Positions 1 through 7,048 are shown, counted from the stretch's first letter. The stretch is DNA of 21,220 nucleotides from an uncultured Bacilli bacterium (GCA_947584105.1 CANPWK010000004.1:1-21220); one strand, 5' to 3'. Notes: generated by a model not told the origin, from the sequence alone. Numbers and translations: made by a program.

Positions 1-6
1 ACATTT

Positions 7-51
7 AAAAATCCCTCAATCCTTTATAAACAAAGGGCTTGGGAGATTTTT
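7..51. repeat. Imperfect hairpin at left edge
   Basis: An A-run followed by TC (7-13) pairs with GATTTTT (45-51). An inner arm (14-25) pairs imperfectly with 32-43, leaving a loop ATAAAC. It could be a terminator for something left of the window or the end of a decayed element. I see no gene with a start codon and ribosome binding site in 1-322. Short open frames without starts cross this stretch on both strands, so a gene tail cannot be excluded. Confidence 0.3.
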
Positions 52-95
52 CGCTTTTAAAACTGATAAATTCAGGAATTTTAGAGAAATTTGTC

Positions 96-145
96 AATAC
101 AATTAATTGTGTATCTATAAAATACAATTAATTGTGTATCTATAA
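96..145. repeat. Two tandem 25-bp repeats, each holding a 12-bp palindrome
   Basis: Copies at 96-120 and 121-145 are identical. Each contains the perfect palindrome ACAATTAATTGT (99-110 and 124-135). The 25-bp spacing places the two palindromes on nearly opposite faces of B-DNA. A minus-strand TTGACA lies right beside them (93-98), so they could be operator sites for a leftward promoter, but no clear -10 follows. The function is unknown. Confidence 0.6.
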
Positions 146-252
146 AATAAAAAGAAATTAAATTAGGAAAATTTATTATCAAAATTTTCTTTCTTAATAA
201 AATTAATTTAAATAACATATTTTTTCATTTGTACCATTATTATATATATTAA

Positions 253-291
253 GATAATATAAAAAGATAATATAAAAAGATAATATAAAAA
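253..291. repeat. Three tandem 13-bp repeats
   Basis: The unit GATAATATAAAAA occurs three times exactly (253-265, 266-278, 279-291), directly next to the terminator of the tRNA gene. This is probably a slippage-prone AT microsatellite. It has no spacers, so it is not a CRISPR array. Confidence 0.7.
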
Positions 292-313
292 CGACTTTTA
301 ACAAGTCGTTTTA
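287..313 (-). terminator. Rho-independent terminator of the tRNA-Met gene
   Basis: ACGACTT (291-297) pairs with AAGTCGT (303-309) around a 5-nt loop. A/T runs flank it, giving a U-run on the minus strand. It lies ten bases past the tRNA 3' end. Confidence 0.75.
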
Positions 314-322
314 TTATCAATT

Positions 323-399
323 TGGTAGCGACAGAGAGATTCGAACTCTCGACCCCATGGGTATGAACCATGTGCTCTAGCCAACTGAGCTACATCGCC
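323..399 (-). tRNA. tRNA-Met (CAT), elongator
   Basis: Read on the minus strand, the 77-nt gene starts GGCGATGTAGCTCAG (acceptor and D arm). Its anticodon stem CATGG/CCATG encloses loop TTCATAC, anticodon CAT. The T arm contains GTTCGAATC, and CCA is encoded at the 3' end. The acceptor stem GGCGAUG pairs with the 3' side around UGUCGCU with one mismatch or wobble. The GGCG acceptor start and overall sequence resemble Firmicute elongator tRNA-Met. The initiator usually starts CGCGGGG, and tRNA-Ile2 has different arms. It is a single gene between its own promoter and terminator. Confidence 0.95.
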
Positions 400-415
400 A
401 AATAGAAACAATATA

Positions 416-444
416 ATCTTAACATATATTTTTTGAATAATCAA
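416..444 (-). promoter_or_regulatory. Candidate sigma-A promoter of tRNA-Met
   Basis: On the minus strand a -35 TTGATT (439-444) is followed after 17 bp by TAAGAT (416-421), preceded by TG as in an extended -10. It sits about 17 bases upstream of the tRNA 5' end. Confidence 0.5.
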
Positions 445-464
445 GAGTTTCTATAAATATTTTT

Positions 465-490
465 ATAAAAAAAGAAAGATTAACTTTCTT
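465..490 (-). terminator. Terminator of the zinc-ribbon membrane protein gene
   Basis: AAGAAAG/CTTTCTT stem (472-478 with 484-490) with loop ATTAA, followed on the minus strand by a U-run. The upstream arm overlaps the stop codon. Confidence 0.7.
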
Positions 491-1229
491 ATCCAAATAT
501 ACTTAATGAATTAATTTTATTTGCTATTACGATCATAAATGTTATATATAAAGCTAATAATAAGATAGCTATACAAGCAGAATGAACATAAGCTTTAATC
601 ATTGAATTTTTAATTGGAATTTCTTCATTTATTAGTACTGCACAACTTACAAGTGATAATGCTAAACCAACAATTACAATAAAAACACCAACATGTACAG
701 ATAATAAAGATAAAATTGGAGATAGTAATACAGCTGCAGTTAAATATGGAACAATAGAAATACTAACAATACTTAATAATCTAAAAAATGTAGTTTTCTT
801 TTTAAATATTAAACTTACTAAATAATAAATTCCACTAATTGCTGCTATTAAAGCGGCATAACCTAACAAAGTTGAAAAAATAACTTTGAAATAATGTATA
901 TCCCCCATTCTATCCCAATTCCAATGACTAGATGTTCCAGTCCAATAATTATATGTTTTTTCTGATACTGTTCTAAGTATAGTTACAATTAAATTAATAA
1001 TTGTAACAGCTCCTATTAGTATTCCACTAAAAATTAAACTATTTGAAGTAGTTGTTGCATTTTTCTCGTTGTCTTTAAATGCTTTATAAGGATTAATAAA
1101 TAAATTTACAATATTCATTAATGCATTATTTTTAGCTTTTTTTTCACCTTCATTTACAAACTTTTTTCCGCATTTAGAACAGAATTGTGCATTACTAACA
1201 TTTTGTTCTCCACAATTTGGACAATTCAT
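489..1229 (-). CDS. Zinc-ribbon multi-pass membrane protein, Yip1-like
   Basis: A 246-aa protein of unknown function. The first 24 residues form a zinc ribbon with two CxxC knuckles (C3-C6 and C17-C20). A short basic linker follows, then a hydrophobic region with about five membrane segments (roughly 64-86, 118-140, 152-175, 177-200, 215-240). The arrangement of ribbon, short amphipathic NPYKAF stretch and five-helix bundle resembles Yip1/DUF1282-type proteins of Firmicutes; this is a family-level impression only. The ATG is preceded by AAGGAG at 8 nt. A possible extended -10 (TGATACAAT, TACAAT at 1253-1258) lies just upstream, and a terminator overlaps the stop, so it is probably a single-gene unit. 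Confidence 0.8.
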   Translation of the reverse strand: MNCPNCGEQNVSNAQFCSKCGKKFVNEGEKKAKNNALMNIVNLFINPYKAFKDNEKNATTTSNSLIFSGILIGAVTIINLIVTILRTVSEKTYNYWTGTSSHWNWDRMGDIHYFKVIFSTLLGYAALIAAISGIYYLVSLIFKKKTTFFRLLSIVSISIVPYLTAAVLLSPILSLLSVHVGVFIVIVGLALSLVSCAVLINEEIPIKNSMIKAYVHSACIAILLLALYITFMIVIANKINSLSIFG

Positions 1230-1288
1230 AATAATCGCTCCTTCCTAATATAATTGTATCATATTTTCCAATTATTTACACTATTTTT

Positions 1289-1879
1289 TTACATTTTTTT
1301 CATTTTAACATAACTTCCATGGCCTGATTTTTCAATATCACCATTCTCAATCTGATCAATTGTAGGAATTAAGTTAATATCGTATCTCTTTTTTAAAATG
1401 TTTATCATCATTTTATAACTATTAATTGCATCTACATACATATGATCTTTAATTAAACTTACAATTGGTTGAATATAATTATAAAACATTCTAGCAGCTA
1501 CAAATGATTTTTTACTATCATCGATTAACATATTGGCAATTACTGGTCCTATAATATCATATTCAATAAGAATATTTTTATATTTATAATCTTTAATTAA
1601 ATAATTATTACGAAAATTTCTTAAAGTATTCAAATAATAATTACTATCAGACAATTTCAATATATTACATAACATAGTAGTTATATAACAAGAAGATGTC
1701 TTGCTATTATAAAAATCAATAGCGTTTCTAATTTCACCATTACTACGACTATATGCTTTTGTAAAAGATCCACAAGCATTATCTAATGGATAATGTCTTT
1801 CATATTTTTTATCACAATAAAATTTTCCATAATAATCTCCTGTTTTTAAATCTAAATATGTACATTTTACACATTCCAT
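1289..1879 (-). CDS. Cys-rich CFI-box-like protein
   Basis: Function unknown. The protein opens with a cysteine-rich module (MECVKC, then YC and ACGSF within about 40 residues) that looks like a small metal site. It continues with a segment CYITT followed about 20 residues later by LRNFRNNYL, which matches the pattern of the C-terminal CFI-box domain (C-[FY]-I-[AT]-T ... LR-x-FR-D-x-L). The rest is helical. The frame extends upstream to a TTG at 1895-1897, but that TTG is part of the ribosome binding site TTGGAGG (GGAGG at 1891-1895), so I start at ATG 1877-1879, an 11-nt spacing (196 aa). An ATT codon at 1883-1885 sits at 5 nt and could be the real start. Confidence 0.75.
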   Translation of the reverse strand: MECVKCTYLDLKTGDYYGKFYCDKKYERHYPLDNACGSFTKAYSRSNGEIRNAIDFYNSKTSSCYITTMLCNILKLSDSNYYLNTLRNFRNNYLIKDYKYKNILIEYDIIGPVIANMLIDDSKKSFVAARMFYNYIQPIVSLIKDHMYVDAINSYKMMINILKKRYDINLIPTIDQIENGDIEKSGHGSYVKMKKM

Positions 1880-1912
1880 ACAAATCTTCGCCTCCAAATT
1901 TCTATTTCACTT

Positions 1913-1921
1913 ATTATAGCA
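1913..1921 (-). promoter_or_regulatory. Extended -10 promoter of the CFI-box gene
   Basis: On the minus strand TGCTATAAT (TATAAT at 1913-1918) lies about 15 nt before the ribosome binding site. No good -35 hexamer is seen at 17 bp. Confidence 0.45.
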
Positions 1922-1939
1922 CAATTATTGTTTTTGGCA

Positions 1940-1973
1940 AATTAAAATTAGTAAGCTTATTTGCTTACTAATT
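1940..1973 (-). terminator. Terminator of the murL-murD operon
   Basis: TTAGTAAGC (1948-1956) pairs with GCTTACTAA (1963-1971), a 9-bp stem with a 6-nt loop that contains the murD stop codon. On the minus strand it is followed by TTTTAATTTG. Confidence 0.7.
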
Positions 1974-3291
1974 CTTTAAATTTATTTTCTTTTTCTATAT
2001 AATTATTAAAGTATTCATAACTAGCAGCCGCAGGTGACATTAAACATATATGATCTTTTTTAGTTACTTTCTTAGCTGTTTTAACCGCTTCTTCTAAAGT
2101 TTCACACATGTATATTTTCTTATTACTTGTCATTAACTTATTACCTATATTATAACCAGTAGTTGGCATGCATATTAAATTAGAAACAGTTGACAATTTT
2201 AAATAAGAGACAAAATCATTATAATTAATTCCTCTATCTAATCCTCCAAAAATTAATGTATCAACATTTTTTAAAGTTTCTAATGCATTAATAGTAGCTT
2301 CTGGGATAGTCGCAATCGAATCATTATAGTAAGTAATACCATCAAATGTTCCTACTAATTCAATACGATGTTCTAATGGTTTAAAATTATTGATAGTATC
2401 AATAGTTTTAGTTAAATCTAAGTAATAAATTTCAGCAACTGCTAAACAAAACATAATATTTTCTAAATTACAATTTCCTTTTAAATTTCTTTTAGAATTA
2501 ATATCATACAACTTTTTATTTTTATAATATACATAATTATCTTTGATATGGACAGTTGAATTTAAATTAAGACTAACACTGATTAATTCTTGCTCCAAAG
2601 AATTATCTATATATTTTTGTAAATATTTATTATCACTAGCATATATTGCTATATCATTCTTTTTTTGAAATTTAATAATATTAAGTTTATTTTCATGATA
2701 ATGCTCTAATGTCCCAGCATGATCTAGATGATCCTCATATAAATTTAAAATAATTCCAATATGCGGTGAATTTTTAACAAATTCTAACTGTAAGGCAGAC
2801 ATTTCAATAATTAAAATACTAGTATCTTTATAATGTTCAATTTCATCAAAAATTGGCACCCCAATATTACCTACTAAATAAGCATCATAATTTTGATTTT
2901 TAAATATTTCATAAATTAAAGAAGTAGTAGTACTTTTTCCCTTTGTCCCTGTTACTCCTATAATATTATTATGAAAATTTTCAAGTAACAATTCTAATTG
3001 TGAAGTAATCTTATGCTTAAATTTACTAATATCAATATTATTTAATATAACACCTGGCGCCTTAATAATTACATCAAAATCATCCAAGTTATCTAAATAA
3101 TTTTCAAAAATAACCTCTACATTCGGATCATCTTTAATTAAATCATCAAATGAGCAATTATTTTTATCTAATATAGTAAGTGGCATAGAAGAATATTTTC
3201 TAATAAAACGATATGTACTTTTTCCTTCAATACCAAATCCTAAAATAGCAATCTTTTTATTTTCTAAATTTTTAATTAATTTCTCTTGCAT
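1957..3291 (-). CDS. murD: UDP-MurNAc-L-Ala--glutamate ligase, probably MurD2 (L-Glu)
   Basis: A 444-aa cytoplasmic Mur ligase that adds glutamate to UDP-MurNAc-L-alanine with ATP. Seen: a Rossmann-like N-domain (ILGFGIEG near 16-23), the ATP loop GVTGTKGKSTTT (112-123), EDHLD (186-190), the likely carbamylated Lys of ENKLNI (K202), and a C-domain with GGLDRG (349-354) and SPAAAS (419-424). Where MurD proteins usually read NDSKATN this one reads NDSIATIPEAT (323-333). It overlaps the murL gene by 20 bp and is clearly co-translated with it. That linkage, plus the altered glutamate-site motif, suggests the MurD2 type that uses L-Glu; specificity is inferred, not shown. GGAG lies 4 nt before the ATG. 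It is the last gene of its operon. Confidence 0.9.
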   Translation of the reverse strand: MQEKLIKNLENKKIAILGFGIEGKSTYRFIRKYSSMPLTILDKNNCSFDDLIKDDPNVEVIFENYLDNLDDFDVIIKAPGVILNNIDISKFKHKITSQLELLLENFHNNIIGVTGTKGKSTTTSLIYEIFKNQNYDAYLVGNIGVPIFDEIEHYKDTSILIIEMSALQLEFVKNSPHIGIILNLYEDHLDHAGTLEHYHENKLNIIKFQKKNDIAIYASDNKYLQKYIDNSLEQELISVSLNLNSTVHIKDNYVYYKNKKLYDINSKRNLKGNCNLENIMFCLAVAEIYYLDLTKTIDTINNFKPLEHRIELVGTFDGITYYNDSIATIPEATINALETLKNVDTLIFGGLDRGINYNDFVSYLKLSTVSNLICMPTTGYNIGNKLMTSNKKIYMCETLEEAVKTAKKVTKKDHICLMSPAAASYEYFNNYIEKENKFKELVSK

Positions 3292-4636
3292 ACTTCTCCA
3301 TTTCTTTTCTTATTACATCCATAAATTTATTATCTATATTATTTCTATCATCTAATTTATTTAATAAATCTGAATTAAAATAAAGTGGATAATTTTCCTT
3401 ATAATATCTAAGTAAATATGGTAATTCATTATTCAAAGACTTAATAGTTAAACTTACAGCATATCTAACCTCATTATAAGTGCCAACACACTCAAAAGGT
3501 TTTTTATCACTATATCCTAATAACTCAATAAAAATATTAAGTAAAGACTTGTCTTCAAATAAATCTTTTTTAAAAATATTTACTAATTTATCCTTGTATA
3601 AAAAAGGGCTTAAAATAATATAAACAAACAAACATTTAGCACATTTACAGCACCAATCCCAAGGTTCATATTTGCTGCCAACATTACAACTTTTAAATAC
3701 CTGATGATGTTTTTCATAATGAGAAAAAAGATGAGCAATTTCTAATTCTGTCAAACATCTAAGTAAGCTAAAATACTTAATATCAATATTAAAATATTTT
3801 TTAGTATAATTATTAAAATCTACTTCAAACTCATATGTTTTTGAATATTGATGATTAATATTAGTGCCAATTACTGTAGCCTCATTTGCACTAGATTCAT
3901 TAGATAAAATAATATATTTTTTCCCTGTTAAATAAGCTGTTAGATAACTAATAAATGCAAGCATACTAGAAAATGGAGTATGACCATTTAAAAATCCTTG
4001 CTTATTTAATTCTAATAATTTATGATCTATATAAGTCTTCTTAACAATAATTTTTTGATCATCATATCCAAGTGATGAAATAGATTCTAAATGGGCTTGT
4101 TTAGGATTCAAAGAAAAACAAGTGTTTTCTTTATGAAAGTCTCTTAACAATTCGCAAGCTACTATTGAATCTTTTCCACCGCCGATAGTAATTAAATTGC
4201 CACTTCCACAATATTTACTATTAAAAATTTTTTTAGGACCATTACTTTTTATATTAACAAAATTATCATAATCAGGCTTAATATTATTTATGTAAAAAAA
4301 TTCTCCTAAACCATTATAATATAATTTTTTAAACCAATCAATTTGATCATTGTCTAAATACGCACAATTTATAATAATATTTTTACTACAAACGCTTTTC
4401 CAATAACTTAAAAGTTCAACCATACCTATATGAAAAGCTAAATAACTTAATAATTCATCGTCAACATGATTATTTTTTATATCCTTTTTTTCTATCTCTA
4501 ATGTAGTATTAAAATCAGTTAAATTTTGAATTATATAATGAAAGGAAATTTTTAATTTATTATCTTCTTCATATATACTATATGAATCATATATAAAAGT
4601 GTCATATTGGTTTGATAATTCTAAATACTTATTCAT
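3272..4636 (-). CDS. murL: UDP-MurNAc-L-Ala-L-Glu epimerase MurL
   Basis: A 454-aa protein, close to the length of Xanthomonas MurL. That enzyme, with ATP, epimerises the L-Glu of UDP-MurNAc-L-Ala-L-Glu to D-Glu after MurD2 has added it, replacing glutamate racemase plus ordinary MurD. Seen: a PP-loop-like IGGGKDS (151-157), NGHTPFSS (217-224), SNESSANE (245-252), and a Cys cluster (C317, then WCCKCAKC around 328-335). These are the landmarks I associate with MurL. The family is best known from Xanthomonadales and some actinomycetes, so its presence in a low-GC Firmicute is notable. The gene has its own extended -10 promoter and overlaps murD downstream. Confidence 0.85.
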   Translation of the reverse strand: MNKYLELSNQYDTFIYDSYSIYEEDNKLKISFHYIIQNLTDFNTTLEIEKKDIKNNHVDDELLSYLAFHIGMVELLSYWKSVCSKNIIINCAYLDNDQIDWFKKLYYNGLGEFFYINNIKPDYDNFVNIKSNGPKKIFNSKYCGSGNLITIGGGKDSIVACELLRDFHKENTCFSLNPKQAHLESISSLGYDDQKIIVKKTYIDHKLLELNKQGFLNGHTPFSSMLAFISYLTAYLTGKKYIILSNESSANEATVIGTNINHQYSKTYEFEVDFNNYTKKYFNIDIKYFSLLRCLTELEIAHLFSHYEKHHQVFKSCNVGSKYEPWDWCCKCAKCLFVYIILSPFLYKDKLVNIFKKDLFEDKSLLNIFIELLGYSDKKPFECVGTYNEVRYAVSLTIKSLNNELPYLLRYYKENYPLYFNSDLLNKLDDRNNIDNKFMDVIRKEMEKYAREIN

Positions 4637-4654
4637 ATTACCGCCTCACTTAAG

Positions 4655-4663
4655 ATTATATCA
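4655..4663 (-). promoter_or_regulatory. Extended -10 promoter of murL-murD
   Basis: On the minus strand TGATATAAT (TATAAT at 4655-4660) stands about 18 bases before the murL start. The -35 is poor. It separates murL-murD from the sigE gene 50 bp upstream. Confidence 0.5.
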
Positions 4664-4686
4664 TAAAATTTTAGTAAAAAGTAGTA

Positions 4687-5373
4687 TTATCCATGTTTTA
4701 ATTTAAGTCTACTAATTATTTTTTTCTCAATTCTCGATATATACGATTGACTAATATTCATCATTTCTGCCACTTCTTTTTGAGTATACTCTTTAGTACC
4801 ATATAATCCATAACGCATAATCATAATTTTTTTATCGCGCTCTTTTAATTTACTAATTTCTAAATATAATAATCTTTTTTCTGTTTCTTCTTCTAAACCT
4901 CTAGTTACAATATCATCATCTGTTCCTAAAATATCTTCCAAATGTAGTTCATTACCTTCACTATCATAGCTTAAACTATCTTCAAAACTAACCTCCCCCT
5001 TTCTTCTTTTATTTTTTCTTAAAAACATAAGTATTTCATTATCAATACAACGCGATGCATATGTAGCAAGCTTAATATTTTTATCTAATTTATAAGTATT
5101 AACACCCTTAATTAATCCAATTGTACCAATACTTACTAAATCCTCTAAATCCACATTAGTATTTTCATACTTCTTAGCTAAAAAAACTACTAATCTTAAA
5201 TTATGCTCAATAAGTTTACTACGAGCATTTACATCACCTTCCATACTTTTTAATACATAATTGACTTCTTCTTCTTTACTTAGTGGTTCTGGAAGTTTAT
5301 CAGTACTACCTACAAAATAAACATTACAAACTTTAAAAAGTTTTGCAAAAAAATTAATTATTTTTCTTAACAT
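4687..5373 (-). CDS. sigE: Sporulation sigma factor SigE (pro-form)
   Basis: A 228-aa sigma-70 family factor directing early mother-cell transcription. A hydrophobic/basic pro-sequence (about residues 1-25) precedes VYFVGSTDKLPEPLS, which closely matches B. subtilis pro-SigE around its SpoIIGA cleavage site. Region 2 (NLRLVVFLAKKYEN ... DLVSIGTIGLIK, about 62-95) and the -10 recognition segment LATYASRCIDNEILM are near-identical to SigE. Region 4 carries the helix-turn-helix EVAEMMNISQSYISRIEK (about 200-217). It overlaps the spoIIGA stop by 7 bp, the classic spoIIG operon arrangement. In Bacillus, sigG follows; here the next genes are murL-murD. Confidence 0.95.
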   Translation of the reverse strand: MLRKIINFFAKLFKVCNVYFVGSTDKLPEPLSKEEEVNYVLKSMEGDVNARSKLIEHNLRLVVFLAKKYENTNVDLEDLVSIGTIGLIKGVNTYKLDKNIKLATYASRCIDNEILMFLRKNKRRKGEVSFEDSLSYDSEGNELHLEDILGTDDDIVTRGLEEETEKRLLYLEISKLKERDKKIMIMRYGLYGTKEYTQKEVAEMMNISQSYISRIEKKIISRLKLKHG

Positions 5374-6143
5374 ATTATCTCCTTTATATTATTATTTAAA
5401 ATAACATCTACTCCATCAATATCAACCTGATTAATAATCCCTACTAAAATATTTTTGCAATTTTTACCATCAATTATAACTTTATCCGGTTTAAAAGCCT
5501 GAAGGATATTACTTCCAGATATAGTTTCATAAGGAATAAGTAAATATTTTTTAATATCAAATATCATTTTTCTTTTATCCAATAAAATAACATTATTCTT
5601 TAAATATTTTAAATTATTACCAGTATCTAGGAAACCATTAATATTAATACATTGATTATAATAATATATGTTTACTAAATGATAAGTATTATAATTATTA
5701 TTAATAATTTTACTTTGTTTTATATACAAATAAATAATAAATGGACTAAGTATTAATATAGTTAAAATCGTAATACTAAATTTATTATTGATAAATACTA
5801 ACCCTCTTTTATGAATACAGAATTGATCATTTAAAAAATATAAAAATCCTCCTAGAAATATACTTGTGATGTAAAGATATAATAAATTAAAAAAAGTATA
5901 TTTAAAATCTTTATAATTGAATGCAATTATAACCATCAATAGACTAATTATAAATTTTAAGATAAATAATTGAAAATTACTTATCTTAAAAAAAAGGGCT
6001 AAAATAGAAAGGCCTCCAATAAAACTAGCAAAAATCACTCTTTTGATATTAGCATTTCTTTTTAAGATAATAGATACACTAAGAAGTAATAGAAAATCTA
6101 AAAAAAAGTTAACAAACATAACTAAATCTAAATATACTTTCAT
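5367..6143 (-). CDS. spoIIGA: SpoIIGA, aspartic protease that processes pro-SigE
   Basis: A 258-aa membrane protease, somewhat shorter than the ~309-aa B. subtilis protein. The N-terminal half is a five-helix membrane domain, starting MKVYLDLVMFVNFFLDF, which is typical of the family. The C-terminal half holds the aspartic protease motif FLDTGN (D173-T-G). In the family this protein sits in the sporulation septum and, after a forespore signal, removes the SigE pro-sequence. The start has GGTG at a short distance. A TATAAT at 6159-6164 lies very close upstream. A TGTCG core that recalls a Spo0A box is at 6186-6190, but it is inside the neighbouring terminator, so I give it little weight. Confidence 0.95.
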   Translation of the reverse strand: MKVYLDLVMFVNFFLDFLLLLSVSIILKRNANIKRVIFASFIGGLSILALFFKISNFQLFILKFIISLLMVIIAFNYKDFKYTFFNLLYLYITSIFLGGFLYFLNDQFCIHKRGLVFINNKFSITILTILILSPFIIYLYIKQSKIINNNYNTYHLVNIYYYNQCININGFLDTGNNLKYLKNNVILLDKRKMIFDIKKYLLIPYETISGSNILQAFKPDKVIIDGKNCKNILVGIINQVDIDGVDVILNNNIKEIIC

Positions 6144-6158
6144 CCAATCACCAAAATG

Positions 6159-6164
6159 ATTATA
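6159..6164 (-). promoter_or_regulatory. Possible -10 element of spoIIGA-sigE
   Basis: A perfect TATAAT on the minus strand, 15 nt before the spoIIGA ATG. No TTGACA-like -35 is seen at 17 bp. The family promoter is Spo0A-activated with unusual spacing, so a poor -35 is not surprising. The resulting leader would be very short. Confidence 0.3.
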
Positions 6165-6166
6165 AT

Positions 6167-6198
6167 AAAAAAAACGAGATATTTATGTCGCTTTTTTT
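6167..6198 (-). terminator. Terminator of the exonuclease gene
   Basis: A long A/T-flanked stem: A-run plus CGA/ATA (6167-6181) pairs with TAT/TCG plus T-run (6184-6198), with one mismatch and one wobble. On the minus strand it ends in eight U. It lies 22 bases past the exonuclease stop and just upstream of the spoIIGA promoter region. Confidence 0.7.
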
Positions 6199-6220
6199 AT
6201 TACAGATAAAATTTATTTTT

Positions 6221-6829
6221 TTATATATTTTCAACACTTTTAACATTATATTTTAACACGATTGTTCGATATTCCTTTAAATCGTTAATTGTATTTATAT
6301 TATTAAGACTTAATTTTTTTAACATTTTATAAAATATTAAAGCAGTTCCCTCTGCATCATAATTAGCTCGATGATGTTTCTCCTCATCCCATGGAATATT
6401 ATATCGAATTACTAAAGTAGCTAAATTATGATATTTTTCATTGGATTCTAAATATCTTGATAAGCCCAAAGTATCAATAACAGTATTAGGAATTCTTCCT
6501 AAATCATATTTTAAATATGCCATTTTTAAAAAAGACATATCAAATTTAGCATTATGAGCTACTAAAGGTAAATCAGCAATCCAATCTTTAAATTTTCTTA
6601 CTACTATCTCTTCTTTATCTTTATTCTTTAACATTTCATTAGTAATCCCTGTAATATTACTAATTTCATCACTTATTGGTGTTGGTGGTTTAATAAGTTC
6701 GTCAAAAGTATCAATAATTTGTCCTTTAGACATCTTCACCGCACCAATTTCAATAATAGAATCACCTTCATTAGCATGAAGACCTGTTGTTTCTAGATCA
6801 AATACTACATATGTATCATCAACTAACAT
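6221..6829 (-). CDS. DnaQ/PolC-like DEDDh 3'-5' exonuclease
   Basis: A 202-aa protein resembling the proofreading exonuclease domain of PolC, here free-standing. Seen: ExoI VFDLETTG (D and E near 10-12), ExoII HNAKFDMSFL (near 93-102) and ExoIII HHRANYDAEGTA (near 154-165), giving the DEDDh set. It probably trims DNA 3' ends, as a separate proofreader or a repair nuclease. An upstream in-frame TTG at 6839-6841 is part of the ribosome binding site TTGGAGG, so ATG 6827-6829 is the start (GGAGG 5 nt before). The gene follows directly on the 3' end of the 6S-like RNA and may be expressed by read-through from its promoter. A terminator follows. Confidence 0.88.
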   Translation of the reverse strand: MLVDDTYVVFDLETTGLHANEGDSIIEIGAVKMSKGQIIDTFDELIKPPTPISDEISNITGITNEMLKNKDKEEIVVRKFKDWIADLPLVAHNAKFDMSFLKMAYLKYDLGRIPNTVIDTLGLSRYLESNEKYHNLATLVIRYNIPWDEEKHHRANYDAEGTALIFYKMLKKLSLNNINTINDLKEYRTIVLKYNVKSVENI

Positions 6830-6842
6830 CTTAACCTCCAAA

Positions 6843-7013
6843 AAAATAAGCCGGAAGATATATCTTATCGAATAAAACCTAGTCCCCTAGGTGGGCATCA
6901 CATTATAACTTTTAGGATCCTTAAATAAATTTAAGTATTCTACACCAATTATAAATTAGATTCCCTTATATTTCGATTAGTAGGTTTTTCATAGAGATAT
7001 ATTCTTCCAGCAT
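6843..7013 (-). ncRNA. ssrS: 6S-like RNA (SsrS/BsrA type)
   Basis: A stretch without any gene that folds as one long, interrupted hairpin on the minus strand. The closing stem is GCTGGAAGA...TATATC (about 6992-7010) with GATATATCTTCCGGC (6850-6864). A second stem AAAACCTA pairs with TAGGTTTT. A central bubble (5' strand CTAATCGAAATATAA) follows, then GGG-AATC with GATG-CCC, an 8-bp TTATAATT/AGTTATAA stem, and a long apical hairpin with loop TTTA near its tip. Length, closing stem, central bubble starting about 35 nt from the 5' end, and own strong promoter all fit 6S RNA, which binds sigma-A RNA polymerase. Primary sequence does not prove the family. A U-run (6841-6849) ends one base before the exonuclease ribosome binding site. 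Confidence 0.7.
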
Positions 7014-7017
7014 CTAA

Positions 7018-7046
7018 ATTATACCATATTATCACTTTTTTGTAAA
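7018..7046 (-). promoter_or_regulatory. Sigma-A promoter of the 6S-like RNA
   Basis: -35 TTTACA (7041-7046), 17-bp spacer, -10 TATAAT (7018-7023). The predicted start falls at 7011-7013, exactly where the closing stem of the RNA begins. Confidence 0.8.
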
Positions 7047-7048
7047 TA

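Noticed and set aside
2..106. Tail of a plus-strand gene, or a minus-strand open frame, at the left edge
   Set aside because: Both strands are open for about 30 codons, but neither has family features or a start, so no gene is called.
253..291. CRISPR-like array
   Set aside because: Repeats are 13 bp, directly adjacent with no spacers, and there are no cas genes.
1786..1971. 61-aa plus-strand frame
   Set aside because: It is antisense to the CFI-box gene and runs into the murD terminator.
6186..6192. Spo0A box upstream of spoIIGA
   Set aside because: Only the TGTCG core matches, it lies within the exonuclease terminator stem, and no second box is seen.
6880..6895. AGTCCCCT on the plus strand, which resembles part of E. 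coli 6S RNA
   Set aside because: The only good promoter and U-run are on the minus strand, and the structure is also consistent there; the match is short and likely chance.
6841..7048. T-box or metabolite riboswitch upstream of the exonuclease
   Set aside because: No T-box sequence, specifier loop or known aptamer core was seen, and the closing stem spans the whole transcript as in 6S RNA.
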